A stretch of 64,000 nt of DNA. It comes from Sporothrix humicola (lineage: Eukaryota; Ascomycota; Sordariomycetes; Ophiostomatales; Ophiostomataceae). The stretch's first letter is position 1; every line of letters begins with the position of its first letter. The notes under the pieces are model-generated. The model was not told the DNA's origin. It made no database searches and saw only the letters and a list, made by a program, of their open reading frames with translations. A program made the translations under genes and the position numbers. The DNA is taken from assembly GCA_021396245.1 (NCBI GenBank), contig WNYE01000058.1, forward strand, positions 124,001-188,000. Direction: 5' to 3'. This document shows positions 48,241 to 59,680 of the stretch, piece after piece.

Positions 48241-50920
48241 ACGTCTTTCGTCCTTCGTCCTCTCCTCTTCTTTCACATCCTTTCTGCGACCTCTTACGAC
48301 AGCGAAGCGTCTTTACGAGCATGAACCACTACAAACCGTTGGAAATTTGATTTCTACTGCCGGCGTCTCTACAACCTCACCTCATTTCCTTTGTCTTGTT
48401 AAAAAATAACTGCGCGGCCAACTCTGCTTTTTCCACAACTGGGCGTTTTTATCAGCATCATAAAAAAAGTTTCTGTTTTTCATTTTCTGGGGGAAAGGGA
48501 TATCCGGAACAACACCACACAACCATACCATACCACAACATACCACCACACCAAAGCATTTTCATGGGAACACATTTTTTTTCGGGAAACACCAACTGCA
48601 AGCCTCTTTTTTTTACCTCTTCCTTTTTCTTTTGTCCATTTTTCTCTCCTCTACCAACATGTTATACCACCAGCCTGTTGTTTATGTTTACCTGTTTCTA
48701 TCATGTTGTTTCTTTTATCTGGGAAAGGGCCAAAGAGAATCTTGGACCCGAGGGAAATCATATCTTGTCTTTTTTTTTTTGTTTGGGAAATTACGATATC
48801 AAATCAGCATAGGGACACACATACCATTCCTCTCACACAAATTGGTGGGATAAGGCGCAAATACAAATCCGAGCAAAGGGGGAACAATTTCTTCCTAGCC
48901 TTTGACTCAAAGTTTCATCTTCATTTACACTTTCACACTACCATCCTCTTGTCTGCAATTGCACAATGCACAATGCACGATACTAGTTAGTCATAGGTTA
49001 GGCCAACACTACCAAAGGGTACAATACAAAAAGTTACTAGGGAAGGGGGCAAGAGGGACTTGGTCCTCCTCCCCTTCTCTCTGCCAAACCAACATCTCTT
49101 TCCTTATTTTCTTCTTAATTGTGACTCTTACTTGAAAAAGCTTTTCATAGCAACAAAGATATAATATATGTGAGCCAGAGCTACATCAGTACTTGCAAAA
49201 ATATATCTTGTGTCACTCACTACTTTGTACCTCTAAAAGCTCAACACCTCCACCTTCATTATACAGTTTATTTTTGAATTTAATTATTATGTGCCTGTAC
49301 TGTCCGTTTCCTCAGATTCTGAAAATGTGCTCAAAACAGCCACTGGAAGATGCACCTTTTTTTTTCTCTTGTCAGGGGGTGTGAGACCTCAACGACTTTC
49401 GTTTACTTTTTTGACAACAAACTCGCCCCTGGCTGTCTTGAGTCGAGGAGAGACAGAAGGGGACGATAGAAGAGACGACAAAAGGTACGAAAAATCTCTG
49501 CCCTGCAGTCGCCTCCAATCGGCCTTATTCACGACTGTTTTGCTCGTACCCCTTGCCTTGTCCTACCAGAGAAAAGGTACATATGGCTCAGATGGGTACT
49601 TGTATGTGGGCGAGAGCTTCGTCCGAGAACGGCCAGAAGCAAAAGACGGCCCAGTTTCAAAACGAGCTGCTTGCAGCTGGTCTTTTTTCAGCTTCTTGCC
49701 TCCTGCTGTCCAGTGCTTCGGTCACGATTATTTGAATGGAGTCATACATTACTCCATTGAGCAATTGGGAACATGGATGGCCGTGGTTGAAAAAAGGCAG
49801 AAAAAAAAGAGGACCCATTCAAGACCCATAACAAGGTCTCCGCTTTCGCCTCCTACGCAAAGTGCCTGTGAAAAAAATAGCTGTGCTGTGCACTTGTGTG
49901 CTTGTCAACTCCATAATTTCCTCTTGGCAGCTGTATTTTTCATTCTATTTTTCGTCTATTTTTTACGTTTCTGACAAACGTGCGTGCCTGAAGCAGTGGA
50001 TGCTTCTGGGGACTGGAGACTGGAGACTGGGCGATGGAGACACTGGAGACTTGTTGTTGGCCATCGCCACTTTTTCGCTTCTCTGTCGCACCTCTATCGT
50101 CTGCTTCCTGTTACACGTGTCTGGCCTCTGCGCTCTGAGTAAGAATAGGATTTGTATCCACTATCAGAGTTTTCTCTCTTGCTATGCGTACTCAGGATGT
50201 GCTGTTTATGTGTTATGTGTTGTCCTATATCGCTTTATGCGTTTTTGCCTCCCAACCTCAATAAACCCGGCATATAGCTGATAATAGGGTGTGCATAATG
50301 TTCTTTCTCTATTTGTTTCTCGATCCTATATGGCTGTTGAAACAGCCGAAGATGTAAGCTGCATAGTGAAGGAAGTTGGGCGGTGGTCGGGCCAGATGCT
50401 TCAGTTTCCAAAAAAAAAAAAAAAAAAAAAAGGAACAACTGCAACAAGGCCCAAGTCACGGCACTAACAAAAATATATGACGTGTGACAAGGTGGACTCT
50501 TCCTCTTGCGTTAGTGCCCTTTTTGGAAACAGCAGTTGTGGTGAAAAAAATTTTAAACAACAGCCACCAACAAGATCTCAGATCAAGCAGTTGGGTGCTA
50601 GAAAAGTGACTTAACGGTACTTGGAAATGTATGACGTATTGTGCGAGAGACATGTAGATTCAGGTCACCTGAACAGCTTCCGGTAAATCAATTGATCTAG
50701 AGTCAACGGTTGCAACTAAAGGGAGACCGACGGAAGCTTTTTTCTGTGTCAACAGTTGCCTTTTGCCTCCTTGTCTCGTAAGTCAAGGGATGGTGACTAA
50801 GGAGGTGAGGAGAGGGAAGAAAAAAAATCATACGAAAATGACGATGAGGCAAGACTGGGCCAAAATGAGCACACAATTTTCACTCCGCATTTTTCAAAAA
50901 GGAGACAAAAAAATAGAGGC
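48241..50920. other. 3' region of the ECL1-like gene and intergenic DNA
   Basis: AT-rich 3' flanking sequence with T runs; no gene recognised. A heptamer run near 50010-50050 (ACTGGAG, ACTGGAG, ACTGGGC) and a 22-base A run are visible. The frame 49291-49974 has no family motif and is Ser/Phe/Cys-rich. Confidence 0.45.
50410..50431. repeat. Homopolymer A22
   Basis: Twenty-two consecutive A. No target-site duplication or reverse-transcript-like sequence is obvious next to it, so a retroposed poly(A) tail is not supported. Confidence 0.9.
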
Positions 50921-50980
50921 TCCATGATGCTCCATCTTGCCCCATCTTGCCCCGTTCAGGCCCCATCAGAGGCCCCATAG
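50921..50980. repeat. Six-unit degenerate decamer array with CCCATC core
   Basis: tccatgatgc, tccatcttgc, cccatcttgc, cccgttcagg, ccccatcaga, ggccccatag: successive ten-base units with one phase shift near the end. Confidence 0.8.
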
Positions 50981-52180
50981 TGTGTGTCTCCCTCCCTAGA
51001 ATTCATATTAAAATAGTGTTTTCATCGCGATCTCTTATTTTCTTAGTATCGTGTTTGCTTAGTGCTCATCAGAAGGCGCAGCACAAAAAATATTCCTAAA
51101 AAACACTAAATAATTTTTGCACCAGCACTGTTTACATGGGTCAATGACGTCTGTAGGGCCAAAACAAATTAGCCGTAAAATAGTTAGGTGTTCCAGACTG
51201 CACCGAAACGACGAAAAACTTCACTGTAAGAGTACCCAATATGCGGGATCCTTGCTAGTACTTTTGTCCTTGGGCTTTTCCTCATGCATTTGTCTGCATT
51301 GCTTTTGTCTTTTCTTCTTCTGTTGCTTCTCTGCATTTCCATGCCGCTGGTTCTGGTAAGATGCTACTTTGGATGTTGGGTCCGTTGTGGTGGGTTCTTT
51401 TTTTCTTCTGTTCCTGCTGGCGAGCAGTGCCTCTCATTCGTGGAAGAGGGGACATGGTACTGTGGAAACGAAAGAGGTAAAAGGCCAAGGGTATTCATCA
51501 TCCTTCCCTGGGAAGGGAGAAGAGTCCTGAAAAACGAACTATGACAAAGAGTGCATGAACAGAGGAGTTAAAAGCCGCAAAGGGAAGCATGGGTGCAGAC
51601 GTTTACCGACCGCGGAAGTCATGGAACAAGTGCCCCGAGCGGTATGTAGGCAGGTTGGGTATTTCGGAACGGCGGACGGATGCAAAGGAAGAGGAAGAAT
51701 TGAAAAGATACAAGGTACACGGAAGACACGGAGCCCAGCATACAGTTACGTGCACAAGTATGTAGGTGAAGTACACACAAAGAGTTGGTGTGGCGTGGAG
51801 ACGTCCAAAAGCGGACTTGCGGTTGGTTGAGAACAAAAGCGGACGAAACAAGGGCACCAGAGGACACTGGGATATGGCACATAATTTTTGTAACAGACTG
51901 GAGAGAACTCAAAGAACAAAAAAGCAAGAAAGAAAGAAACCGTTCCCAGGGCGCAGGCTCGGCAGGGTGCAAGTACGAGGCTATGGCGTCTTTTCGCCTC
52001 TAGCTGTGTATGTTGGTTGTATTACGAAATACGATACCTTGGTTTCTGGAGGGTTGTCCTTTGTTACGTATTACATAGTACTCGCGTACTTGCTGTACCC
52101 CTCATGGAAACAGAAGTCATGGAACTGATATTTTGAAAGAAAAAAAGAAGAAAAAGCGCTGAGCCTCATGCCAATGCCTA

Positions 52181-52197
52181 CTTTCCAAGGAAAATAG
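52181..52197. repeat. Dispersed direct repeat CTTTCCAAGGAAAATAG, copy 1
   Basis: The same 17 bases recur at 52664-52680. With the preceding AATGCC and a 2-nt length difference, the similarity extends to about 25 bp. A CTGGCGCTA element also occurs near both copies (about 52228 and 52597). This may be an old local duplication. Confidence 0.7.
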
Positions 52198-52663
52198 ACT
52201 CCAAGAGTGTCACGTTATCCAACACGCCTGGCGCTAAACAAGCGATCGTGAGGAGATGTTCAGGAGGGGAGAGATGAAAGAGGAGAGGAGGAGAGGAGGT
52301 GAAAGAAGAAAAAATAATAAAGAAAAGGACAAAAAAGCCCTAAAAACCTGGGGCAAAGATGGACAGGGCCTGCCGGGCCTTGTCCTCTTTCGTCGTCGCC
52401 TGATTGCGTCTTCAGTCTCTAATAACGTTTTTCTTTGTCTTCTTTTTCAGAGTTCTCCTCTTTGCTCCTCAATTTCAGTGACATCGCTCGCTTTTTCTTC
52501 GCCCTTTTTCCATTTTGGCGGGCAATCCCCCAGATTTTCAGAAAGGCAAAAGGCGCGCTGGCGCCGACCGCGCCAGCATTTCGCCCCTCTTTTTTCTGGC
52601 GCTAGACCCATCTCACAAAAAAAATTAGCGAGAGGGGGTGCTGTTTTATCAAAAATGCCCCTT

Positions 52664-52680
52664 CTTTCCAAGGAAAATAG
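52664..52680. repeat. Dispersed direct repeat CTTTCCAAGGAAAATAG, copy 2
   Basis: Exact second copy of the 17-mer at 52181-52197, in the same orientation, 483 bp away. Confidence 0.7.
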
Positions 52681-53670
52681 GGGGATTCTTGGGAGAAGTT
52701 CACTGAAGCAAAAGAGGAGAAGGAAGAGTGACTTTACCAAACGCAGCGATAGTGCCCCTTGTGCAGAAGCGTCCGGCACTAAGCTACAGGGGGCTGTCGC
52801 ATACTCCACACAATTTTTTTCTTTTCTTTTCAGTGAACTCTGAATACGCGCTGTAACCCCCGGACTTGAGTCCACTAAAAATTTGCTTGTCTGCCCTCAC
52901 GCAAGACGATGGTACCGGTACTGAGAACTGTGATGAACTGAACTCTCGGCGGACGCCGCATCTTGAAGTTACACTTGAAGACCTGAATTTTTCAACATTT
53001 ATTGCTCTCATCTTCACTATTCCATATTCATTACTTCTGACGTGCTCAAGTGTGCCCCCAATCGCAGTTGACTTCCCCGCAAACCGGCCAAGATCAGCAC
53101 CGGGCAACGCGGCAACGCCAAAGTAGACGAAACAACGTTGAGAATTAGACGATGAGGTTGGGAGAACAGAAGAGAGGAGCAAGACAAAGCCAAGACTTGG
53201 GGATGGTTCGTTTGACTACAAAAATAAGGGACGGAGCAATACCGCTCTGGGGAGAAGAAGAGAAAATCCAAATCTCGCCTACAAATGCATTTTGTTAGGT
53301 AACAGGGTATCATGGCGTGGAGACAGAAGCGAAGAAGAGGCAAAGGGACAACTACTGTGGACTATGGTCTGGACAATATGAACAAGAGGGGACAAGACGA
53401 GGAGAAGAGGAGACAAAAAATTATTAGAAAAAGTTAGTGAGAGGAGAGAGCCTGGGGAAGCTCCTCTTCTCCTCTTGGGTCTCCATTTTTTGGTGGATTT
53501 TGTTTCCTGTCGTGCCTTTTGGCTGTTAAAAAATCTCCTCGATTCTCCTCTATTCTCCTCTCGTCGACCCTCATCGTCTCTCGTCGTTTTCCCGTTTCGA
53601 GCAAGTGCGGAAAATTGAAAATAGGAGGAGGCAAAACCGAGAGAAGAAAAGGGAAACACGCCGTTTACGA

Positions 53671-53730
53671 AGAGAGGCCCAGCCCAGCAGACCCAGTAAA
53701 GCCCCAGTGAGCCCCAGCTCTCCCCGCAGA
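53671..53730. repeat. Degenerate decamer array with CCCAG core
   Basis: agagaggccc, agcccagcag, acccagtaaa, gccccagtga, gccccagctc, tccccgcaga: six ten-base units, most containing CCCAG at the same phase. Confidence 0.8.
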
Positions 53731-56640
53731 AATTAGCGACAGTGGCCGCGAAATAAAGAGAAAAACACGAAAAAATCAGTACAACAAAAGGAAACGGCCG
53801 AGACCAGATTAGACTTTTCACTGCTAAAAAGTCTGGAGGTGGAGTTTGTGGGGAGGCTTTTTGTTGTAGTAAATTGAGAGGGAGGTCTGAAATTTGAAAA
53901 TTTCATATTTGCCTCTTTTGTGCATACATGCCCCTATCGCAGCATTTTTTGCACGTAATAGGAAATCAGACAATGCAAAGGAAGAAAAGAGCTGGGGTAC
54001 CGACACGGAGGACGCCGTCCAACGACAGATTCAAAAACCCAAAAGAGTGGGAGACAACAAGGCAGGCGAGGCCGAGGACGGAGCATAAACGCCATCTGTT
54101 TCAAAGGATTTTTGACAAGGCAGTTTGGGCAGGCCGGAACAGTTAAACAGGGCTGTCCTAGAACGGCCATTGGACAATCAGGGCCTAACAAGTGCAGACA
54201 TCAAAATTTACAAAATTTTACTGGCACATTCGACAGCCACATTCGACAGCAGATATCCCTTGTGTCCACTCAATGGGCGTGGGATGTTGGGTGTCATCGT
54301 GACAGGTCAAAATTTTGACAAAGAGCTCGATTGGATGTGAAGAGACTTTGAGGAGAAGGCGTCTCAGAGAGGCAAAGGGCGACCGTTGCATGTTGGTTGG
54401 GACAGAGATGAGGAGATTTGCAGCTACCAAAACGGGAAGACGAGACTAGATTAGAGCCCAACAGAGGTGGCAAAGTCCCCGTTAAGGCCTGATTGAAGAA
54501 AAGAAAAGAGGCCCTGATTGCCTGAAAAGGGAAGAATCAACGAAAAAGTCAGAAACGAGAACGACCACTGGGACCAGTGGCTTGCACGAAAAGAAACAGG
54601 CCACCTCGAGCCACACCCAGAGTCACGCTGTTTGGTGGCCACACTCTGGTGGACAAACAGCTATTGGGCGAATCTACACAGTAATATGAGAGGACGGAGA
54701 TGAGGAGAAGGGGGTTTGTAGTGGTGTGCTCCCACAGTTTCGCCACGATGGCCCAGGCTGGGGAGGGCTGGCCAGATGCATCCAATACTAATGTCCAATG
54801 CCAGATGGACCAAGGTGTAAGTGAAGAGTTTTTTTCGGACAACAAAATTGAGATTGAGCAATCACGGCTTGCATCGGTCTCTGTGTAATGGAAAACCGGC
54901 CGGCATACGGCGTACGGACAAAATGTGGTCGGAATCGAAGTGAAAGTATCTTTTGTACATTTACATTGTTCTTTGTTGTCCGGGGCGTGGACCCTCGACT
55001 CTCCGACATCTGGTGACACAGAGGCAAAAACATGCAACATATCATGCCAAGAAATTTTTGTGCTCTTCACTGTTGATATTGCAGGACCTTGTTGTGAGAA
55101 ACCAAATCAAAACAAGTGCATAAAACTGTCGAGTCTATGATGCTATTCGGCAGAAGCGTTGTATGAAAATGAAACGAGCCCATGGGAAATCCATGCAAAT
55201 AAACACAATATAAATTTAGGACAAAATTGTAAACAAGTGCCGACCCGAGCCATTGCAGATGCCCAGTTTCAGTCCGATGAAATGAGATTGGACTTGAATA
55301 CGTGAATGAATATCCATGTGAATGGATATGAATTTGAATATGAGAACAAGATGTCAGCTCACTCATTAATGCCTGAAAACTCTGCACTTCGGCAAAGACT
55401 TTGTTTGTCATGGAAATCCTTGAATCCATCACCGCTAGATGTTGGTATATTCGTTAATTAGGTTGTATGCGGACATCATCTTAGATCTCGGAATATTCTT
55501 TGCAAGTTTTGTTTGCATCCCATTGATTGAATATCAGTGCACCTTTTATCAAAACCGAGGGTCTCCATCTATCTGATGCAATTGCAGGACCGTCTTCTCT
55601 CTCTTTTGTTGGTATCTCTTGTATGAAGCCCTATTATGGCTGATCTATTTTGATATATCGCAATATACGCAATAACACGATTTTGCAGGGCGATATCAGC
55701 CGGGGAAGTGAGCTATGCAAAGCCGGCCGTGCATCAGAGTGAAAATAGAGGACAGCAAAGGAAAGGAGAGGGTGCGGCGGCACAGAGACGGCTCACAAGG
55801 CGGGCGCGTCGTGCGTCTCCCGTCCTTGTTCATGCGTTCCACGGGTGTGTCCATAAGATGCTAGAAGGTACTGTACCGTCTCCAAAGCAAGATGGCATAT
55901 CGAGAGATACAAGTAAATATCGTGCCGTTCCCGGAAATCAAGAAAACGCAGGGAACGAAGTGGGTAAGTAGATGCGAAGCTCCTGTAATATCACCACCAA
56001 GATTCACGATGAGCAAGAATTGAAGACAGCACTGTACTTCGTACCTTCTTGAAGGCACAACCTCTGACGATACATGCCCCTTGTTTACTTTGTGAAGGCC
56101 CTTCCCTGTCCCGCTATATTGTGGCTTTCTTCGGACATTTTATTCTTGTGGTCGCTTGTTCAGGTGTGGTTCGGCTCTTTCGCTGTTGCCGTTCCCTGTT
56201 CCTTCATGCTCTTCATGTTCCCCTGTTCTTTTTTGTTCTTCCTTGTCTGTTTTGTTTCAAACCTTTTTAATTGAAATGGAGCATGGAAGAAAGACAGTGT
56301 GAGAATGGAAAATAAAGAGGGGATTTTCTAATCTCACGCCCACGACGCGGTCTGGCCATTGATCCCTGTGAAGCTTTGTTGACTTTGAGGGAGGATACGA
56401 AAAAAAAAAGACGATAAAAAACTTGATGTCTGACAAGGCTTCCATCATCCACACTCACCACTCCACTATGAAAAATTTTCACGTTTGTTTTCATCGAGAT
56501 GTGGATGACAAAGAACGGTGTACGACGTGCAACGTGCTCCATATGTAAGGATGCTGGATGCGCAGTATGGAGAGCGAGCAAGAATGAAGTTATTCACGCC
56601 TAGAGTACGACGGAAAGGTTTTCCATGGAGTCTTTCGGTT

Positions 56641-56730
56641 CCATCAGCCCCATGGGTTCCATGAGCTCCATCTGATCTGATCCATCATCTCCATCTGCTC
56701 CATCTGCTCCATCCGGCCTCCATAGATCCA
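56641..56730. repeat. CCATCTGCT-type nonamer array
   Basis: CCAT recurs every 9 bases (56641, 56650, 56659, 56668, then 56690, 56699, 56708), with TCCATCTGC as the commonest unit. The minus-strand translation is a Met/Asp/Gly-rich tripeptide-like run, but the frame has no other support as a gene. Confidence 0.85.
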
Positions 56731-59225
56731 CTACCCGGAACGAGCGAGATACAGGTCCATTTGAAAATTCAGATGCAGCACTTTGAGATGTCGGTGAAAC
56801 ATTGTTTAAGAAGAAAAGACGGTGAAAAAAGTGCATCGTATGTGAAAAATGAGTAGAATCCACTGTCATTACAAAGTACTGTGTACAGCGACTGGCAGGG
56901 AGACTCGGCCCCGTCCCGGGCAGTTCAGCTGGGCCCTGCCGTGCTTCAGATACCGAAACGGGACGGGCCAGGCGAAAGGCGAAGGAAGAGCAGGGCTGAA
57001 GTGAAGACTGATTCTCACCTCATCATCTTCCAAGTTCACTCCTCATTTCTCATACCATTCCTTCACATTGACATTGGAAGAGTGAAAAGTTTTTACAGAT
57101 ACATTCCAAAAGAGGTTCCCATTAAGGCTCCCCGAGAATAACATCTCATAAAAAGGAAGCTGCTGCAAGTGCACAATTGGGAAGCCTTGTCAGGACACAC
57201 CGACTCTATACTCCGTACTTGTCTGCACTCTGCAGGCACAGATGCCCGCTGCGGTGTGCATGGAGATGGGGCTCTTTAGAGGTGTGGGCCATTGTATGCC
57301 TTTTCTGCACGTTCTGTCGCCTTTTTGTCACCTTTTCTTTTCACAAACAAAAGTGAAGCCTTTCACTTCTTACAAATAATTGTAATTGTAGGACTTCTTT
57401 GCACCCTTGTCGTTCCAGGCGTTCCTTTGCCATTCTAGCGCATCCACTGGTTCCCGCCATGGCCGGGGTGCAGAAAAAGAAGGAACTGAAGTGAATTGAA
57501 AGCGGATGAAAAAGGTGAGAAAAAAGAAAGCACAGGGCGCAGGCAGGCAAGGCATGCAATGAGGCCCAGTGGAGGCTCAAGTTAAATGACTGAGAGTGTA
57601 AGAATTTACAGTGAAGAGTTTTCACGACATTTCACACTTTTCGCTGTCTGCCTTCCCTGTTTCCCTGTATTTACGGACTGCCGAAAGGGCCATTTTGAGT
57701 GATGCAACCTGACATGTCAAGTTGGACAACGAAAAGGCAGAAAATTAACAAAAATACTGCAAAATATGGAGACCACAAAAGCAAGAGACACGTAAAAAGC
57801 CATCGTTAACCCACCCGTGCATTTGGTACGTACGGAGTCTCAATTCGAGAAAAGAAAACTCACAATAAAAACATACGAGGATGCGTAATTGATTTTGGTC
57901 CACTGGAGATGTCCGAAGACGCTGGAATCCTGAAGAACACTCTTTAGAAGCAAGCTCTTCGGCACTTTTGGGATATCCACAACTCAACCGTGTCCAGAGC
58001 TCAGGCTTAGGCTCAAGGATGCTCTTCCCAGCGGACAGCGAAGCGACAAACACACCCATGCCTGAAACCTTCTCAACAAAAGACAAAAAAAAGTATCTCG
58101 AAAGAGAAAATATCTCGCACTGTCTAGAATGTTGCTGCCTGTTAAGGACTGTTAAGACTGGGGTGCCTGTGATGTTCTTTTGTTGTTCTTTTGATGCAAA
58201 ATGCCTGCAAGTGTACATCGTCTCATCGTGTGTTGTCCTCCGTGCAAATATGCACTGTTTTTCACTGTCCTCGACATCCTGTCTTCCGGACGAATAAACT
58301 TTGTTCCTTGTCTTCCTGGTCGCTTCCTTTGTCGCTTCCCTTGTCTTCCATCTTCTGCTTCACCTTCTTCCGCCTTCCATTTGGTGATCCTTCCACTTCA
58401 TCCTCTTCTTCCCATGGTTCCCACTTTCCCTACCCGTGGCAATAGCACCCTGGTCTGTTTCAAAAGCAAGATGAAGTAAACGAGCCGGCTAAAAAGCCAG
58501 CACAGAGCATTTTACTGAGTGTCACTTAAAATAGAGCCATACGAGCCAGGCCCCAAGTCTATGATGCTTTTCTGGGTCTCTTGTATGGTCCGACCAAGGG
58601 CAAAACTTAAAAGTGGGCAGCCGGCCTGGCCTGCCGTTCCGTGAAGCGGGCCCTTGCTTTTTCCTTGTCCGCTCCTGGGCTCCTATGCCATCGGCCGGTC
58701 GGCCGTATCCCTGTTCGTTCTGGAATATGGATTATGAAGATGAAAGATTGCCAGCAAAGAACCCACAATAGAACAGGGCGCCTCAGATGCCCATGCTGTT
58801 TCGGCATTGGATGGAGACAGCTCATAAAGTGGTCTTTGAAGATGTGCTCCATATACTGTAAGATCATTTCCTGCCCAAACGTGGGCAGATGCGGTATATT
58901 TCTGCGATGCAGAGCCAGATGTGAAGTTTGTTTTGTTTGGGATATTGGGAACGTGCTTTTCTGGGATGTGTGGGCTCTCTAGTTTTCTCCACGTTGAGGT
59001 TTCATTCCGTTTCCTCTTGCATCCCGATTTCATCTCATTCGTCGGTTTTGTCGGTATTCATCTCCATCTTTCTTTCTCGTCACAGAGTCTGGTCAAGGAT
59101 TGGTTCAGACACGGCCAAGGCAGCAACAATCTGGTTGGATGTCAATGAGATGACAAAGATGGGAAGTGCTCGCCGAGAACCAGTTGCGTGGTCGAGATCG
59201 CCCGTTCTCCACTTTTTTCTCTTTC

Positions 59226-59244
59226 ACGTCCTTGCACGTCCTTA
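59226..59244. repeat. Inverted copy of the CGTGCAAGGA decamer repeat
   Basis: CACGTCCTTGCACGTCCTT is the exact reverse complement of two units of the array at 26641-26677, some 32 kb away. Confidence 0.75.
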
Positions 59245-59643
59245 CAGTGTTGGTCTTTTGTCGAAACGGCCTGACGACCTCCACGACATGCCACGCCCAT
59301 GATTTTCCCTGCCGCGTTCCGCGTACCGCAGCTTGTTCCCCCATTCCCGCCTCGTCCCGCGTCTTGTACCCATCCTTCCAAAGCTCTCTCGGAAGGGCCG
59401 CGGGCGGTACAGGCACAGGCACCAAGGACGAGACGATCGAGACACGCCAGACAAACAGACAAACAGGTGGTCAAGTAGGCTTGGTTTAAGTTCTCAGTAA
59501 TTGTCAACATCCCGACAAGCGTGAGTGTGTGAGTGAGATGGTATGCCTTCAGAAGACCCTTCTCAAGCTTTATTGGAGGTGTAGTGCAAGGGACTGTGAT
59601 ACGTTGATCCGTCGTGTCTTTCACACACTCTCTCGTCTCGAAA

Positions 59644-59680
59644 AATGGCTGGACAATGGCTCACAATGGCTGACAATGGC
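59644..59680. repeat. CAATGGCTGA decamer repeat
   Basis: AATGGC recurs at 59644, 59655, 59665 and 59675 with the linkers TGGAC, TCAC and TGAC, a spacing of 11, 10 and 10 bases. Confidence 0.85.

Noticed and set aside
47576..48322. Minus-strand frame of 248 codons across the ECL1-like gene
   Set aside because: Arg/Cys/Trp-rich complement of the Ser/Thr-rich coding region; no independent support.
50410..50431. A22 run as a retroposon poly(A) tail
   Set aside because: No reverse-transcriptase-like or gene-derived sequence precedes it and no target-site duplication is evident.
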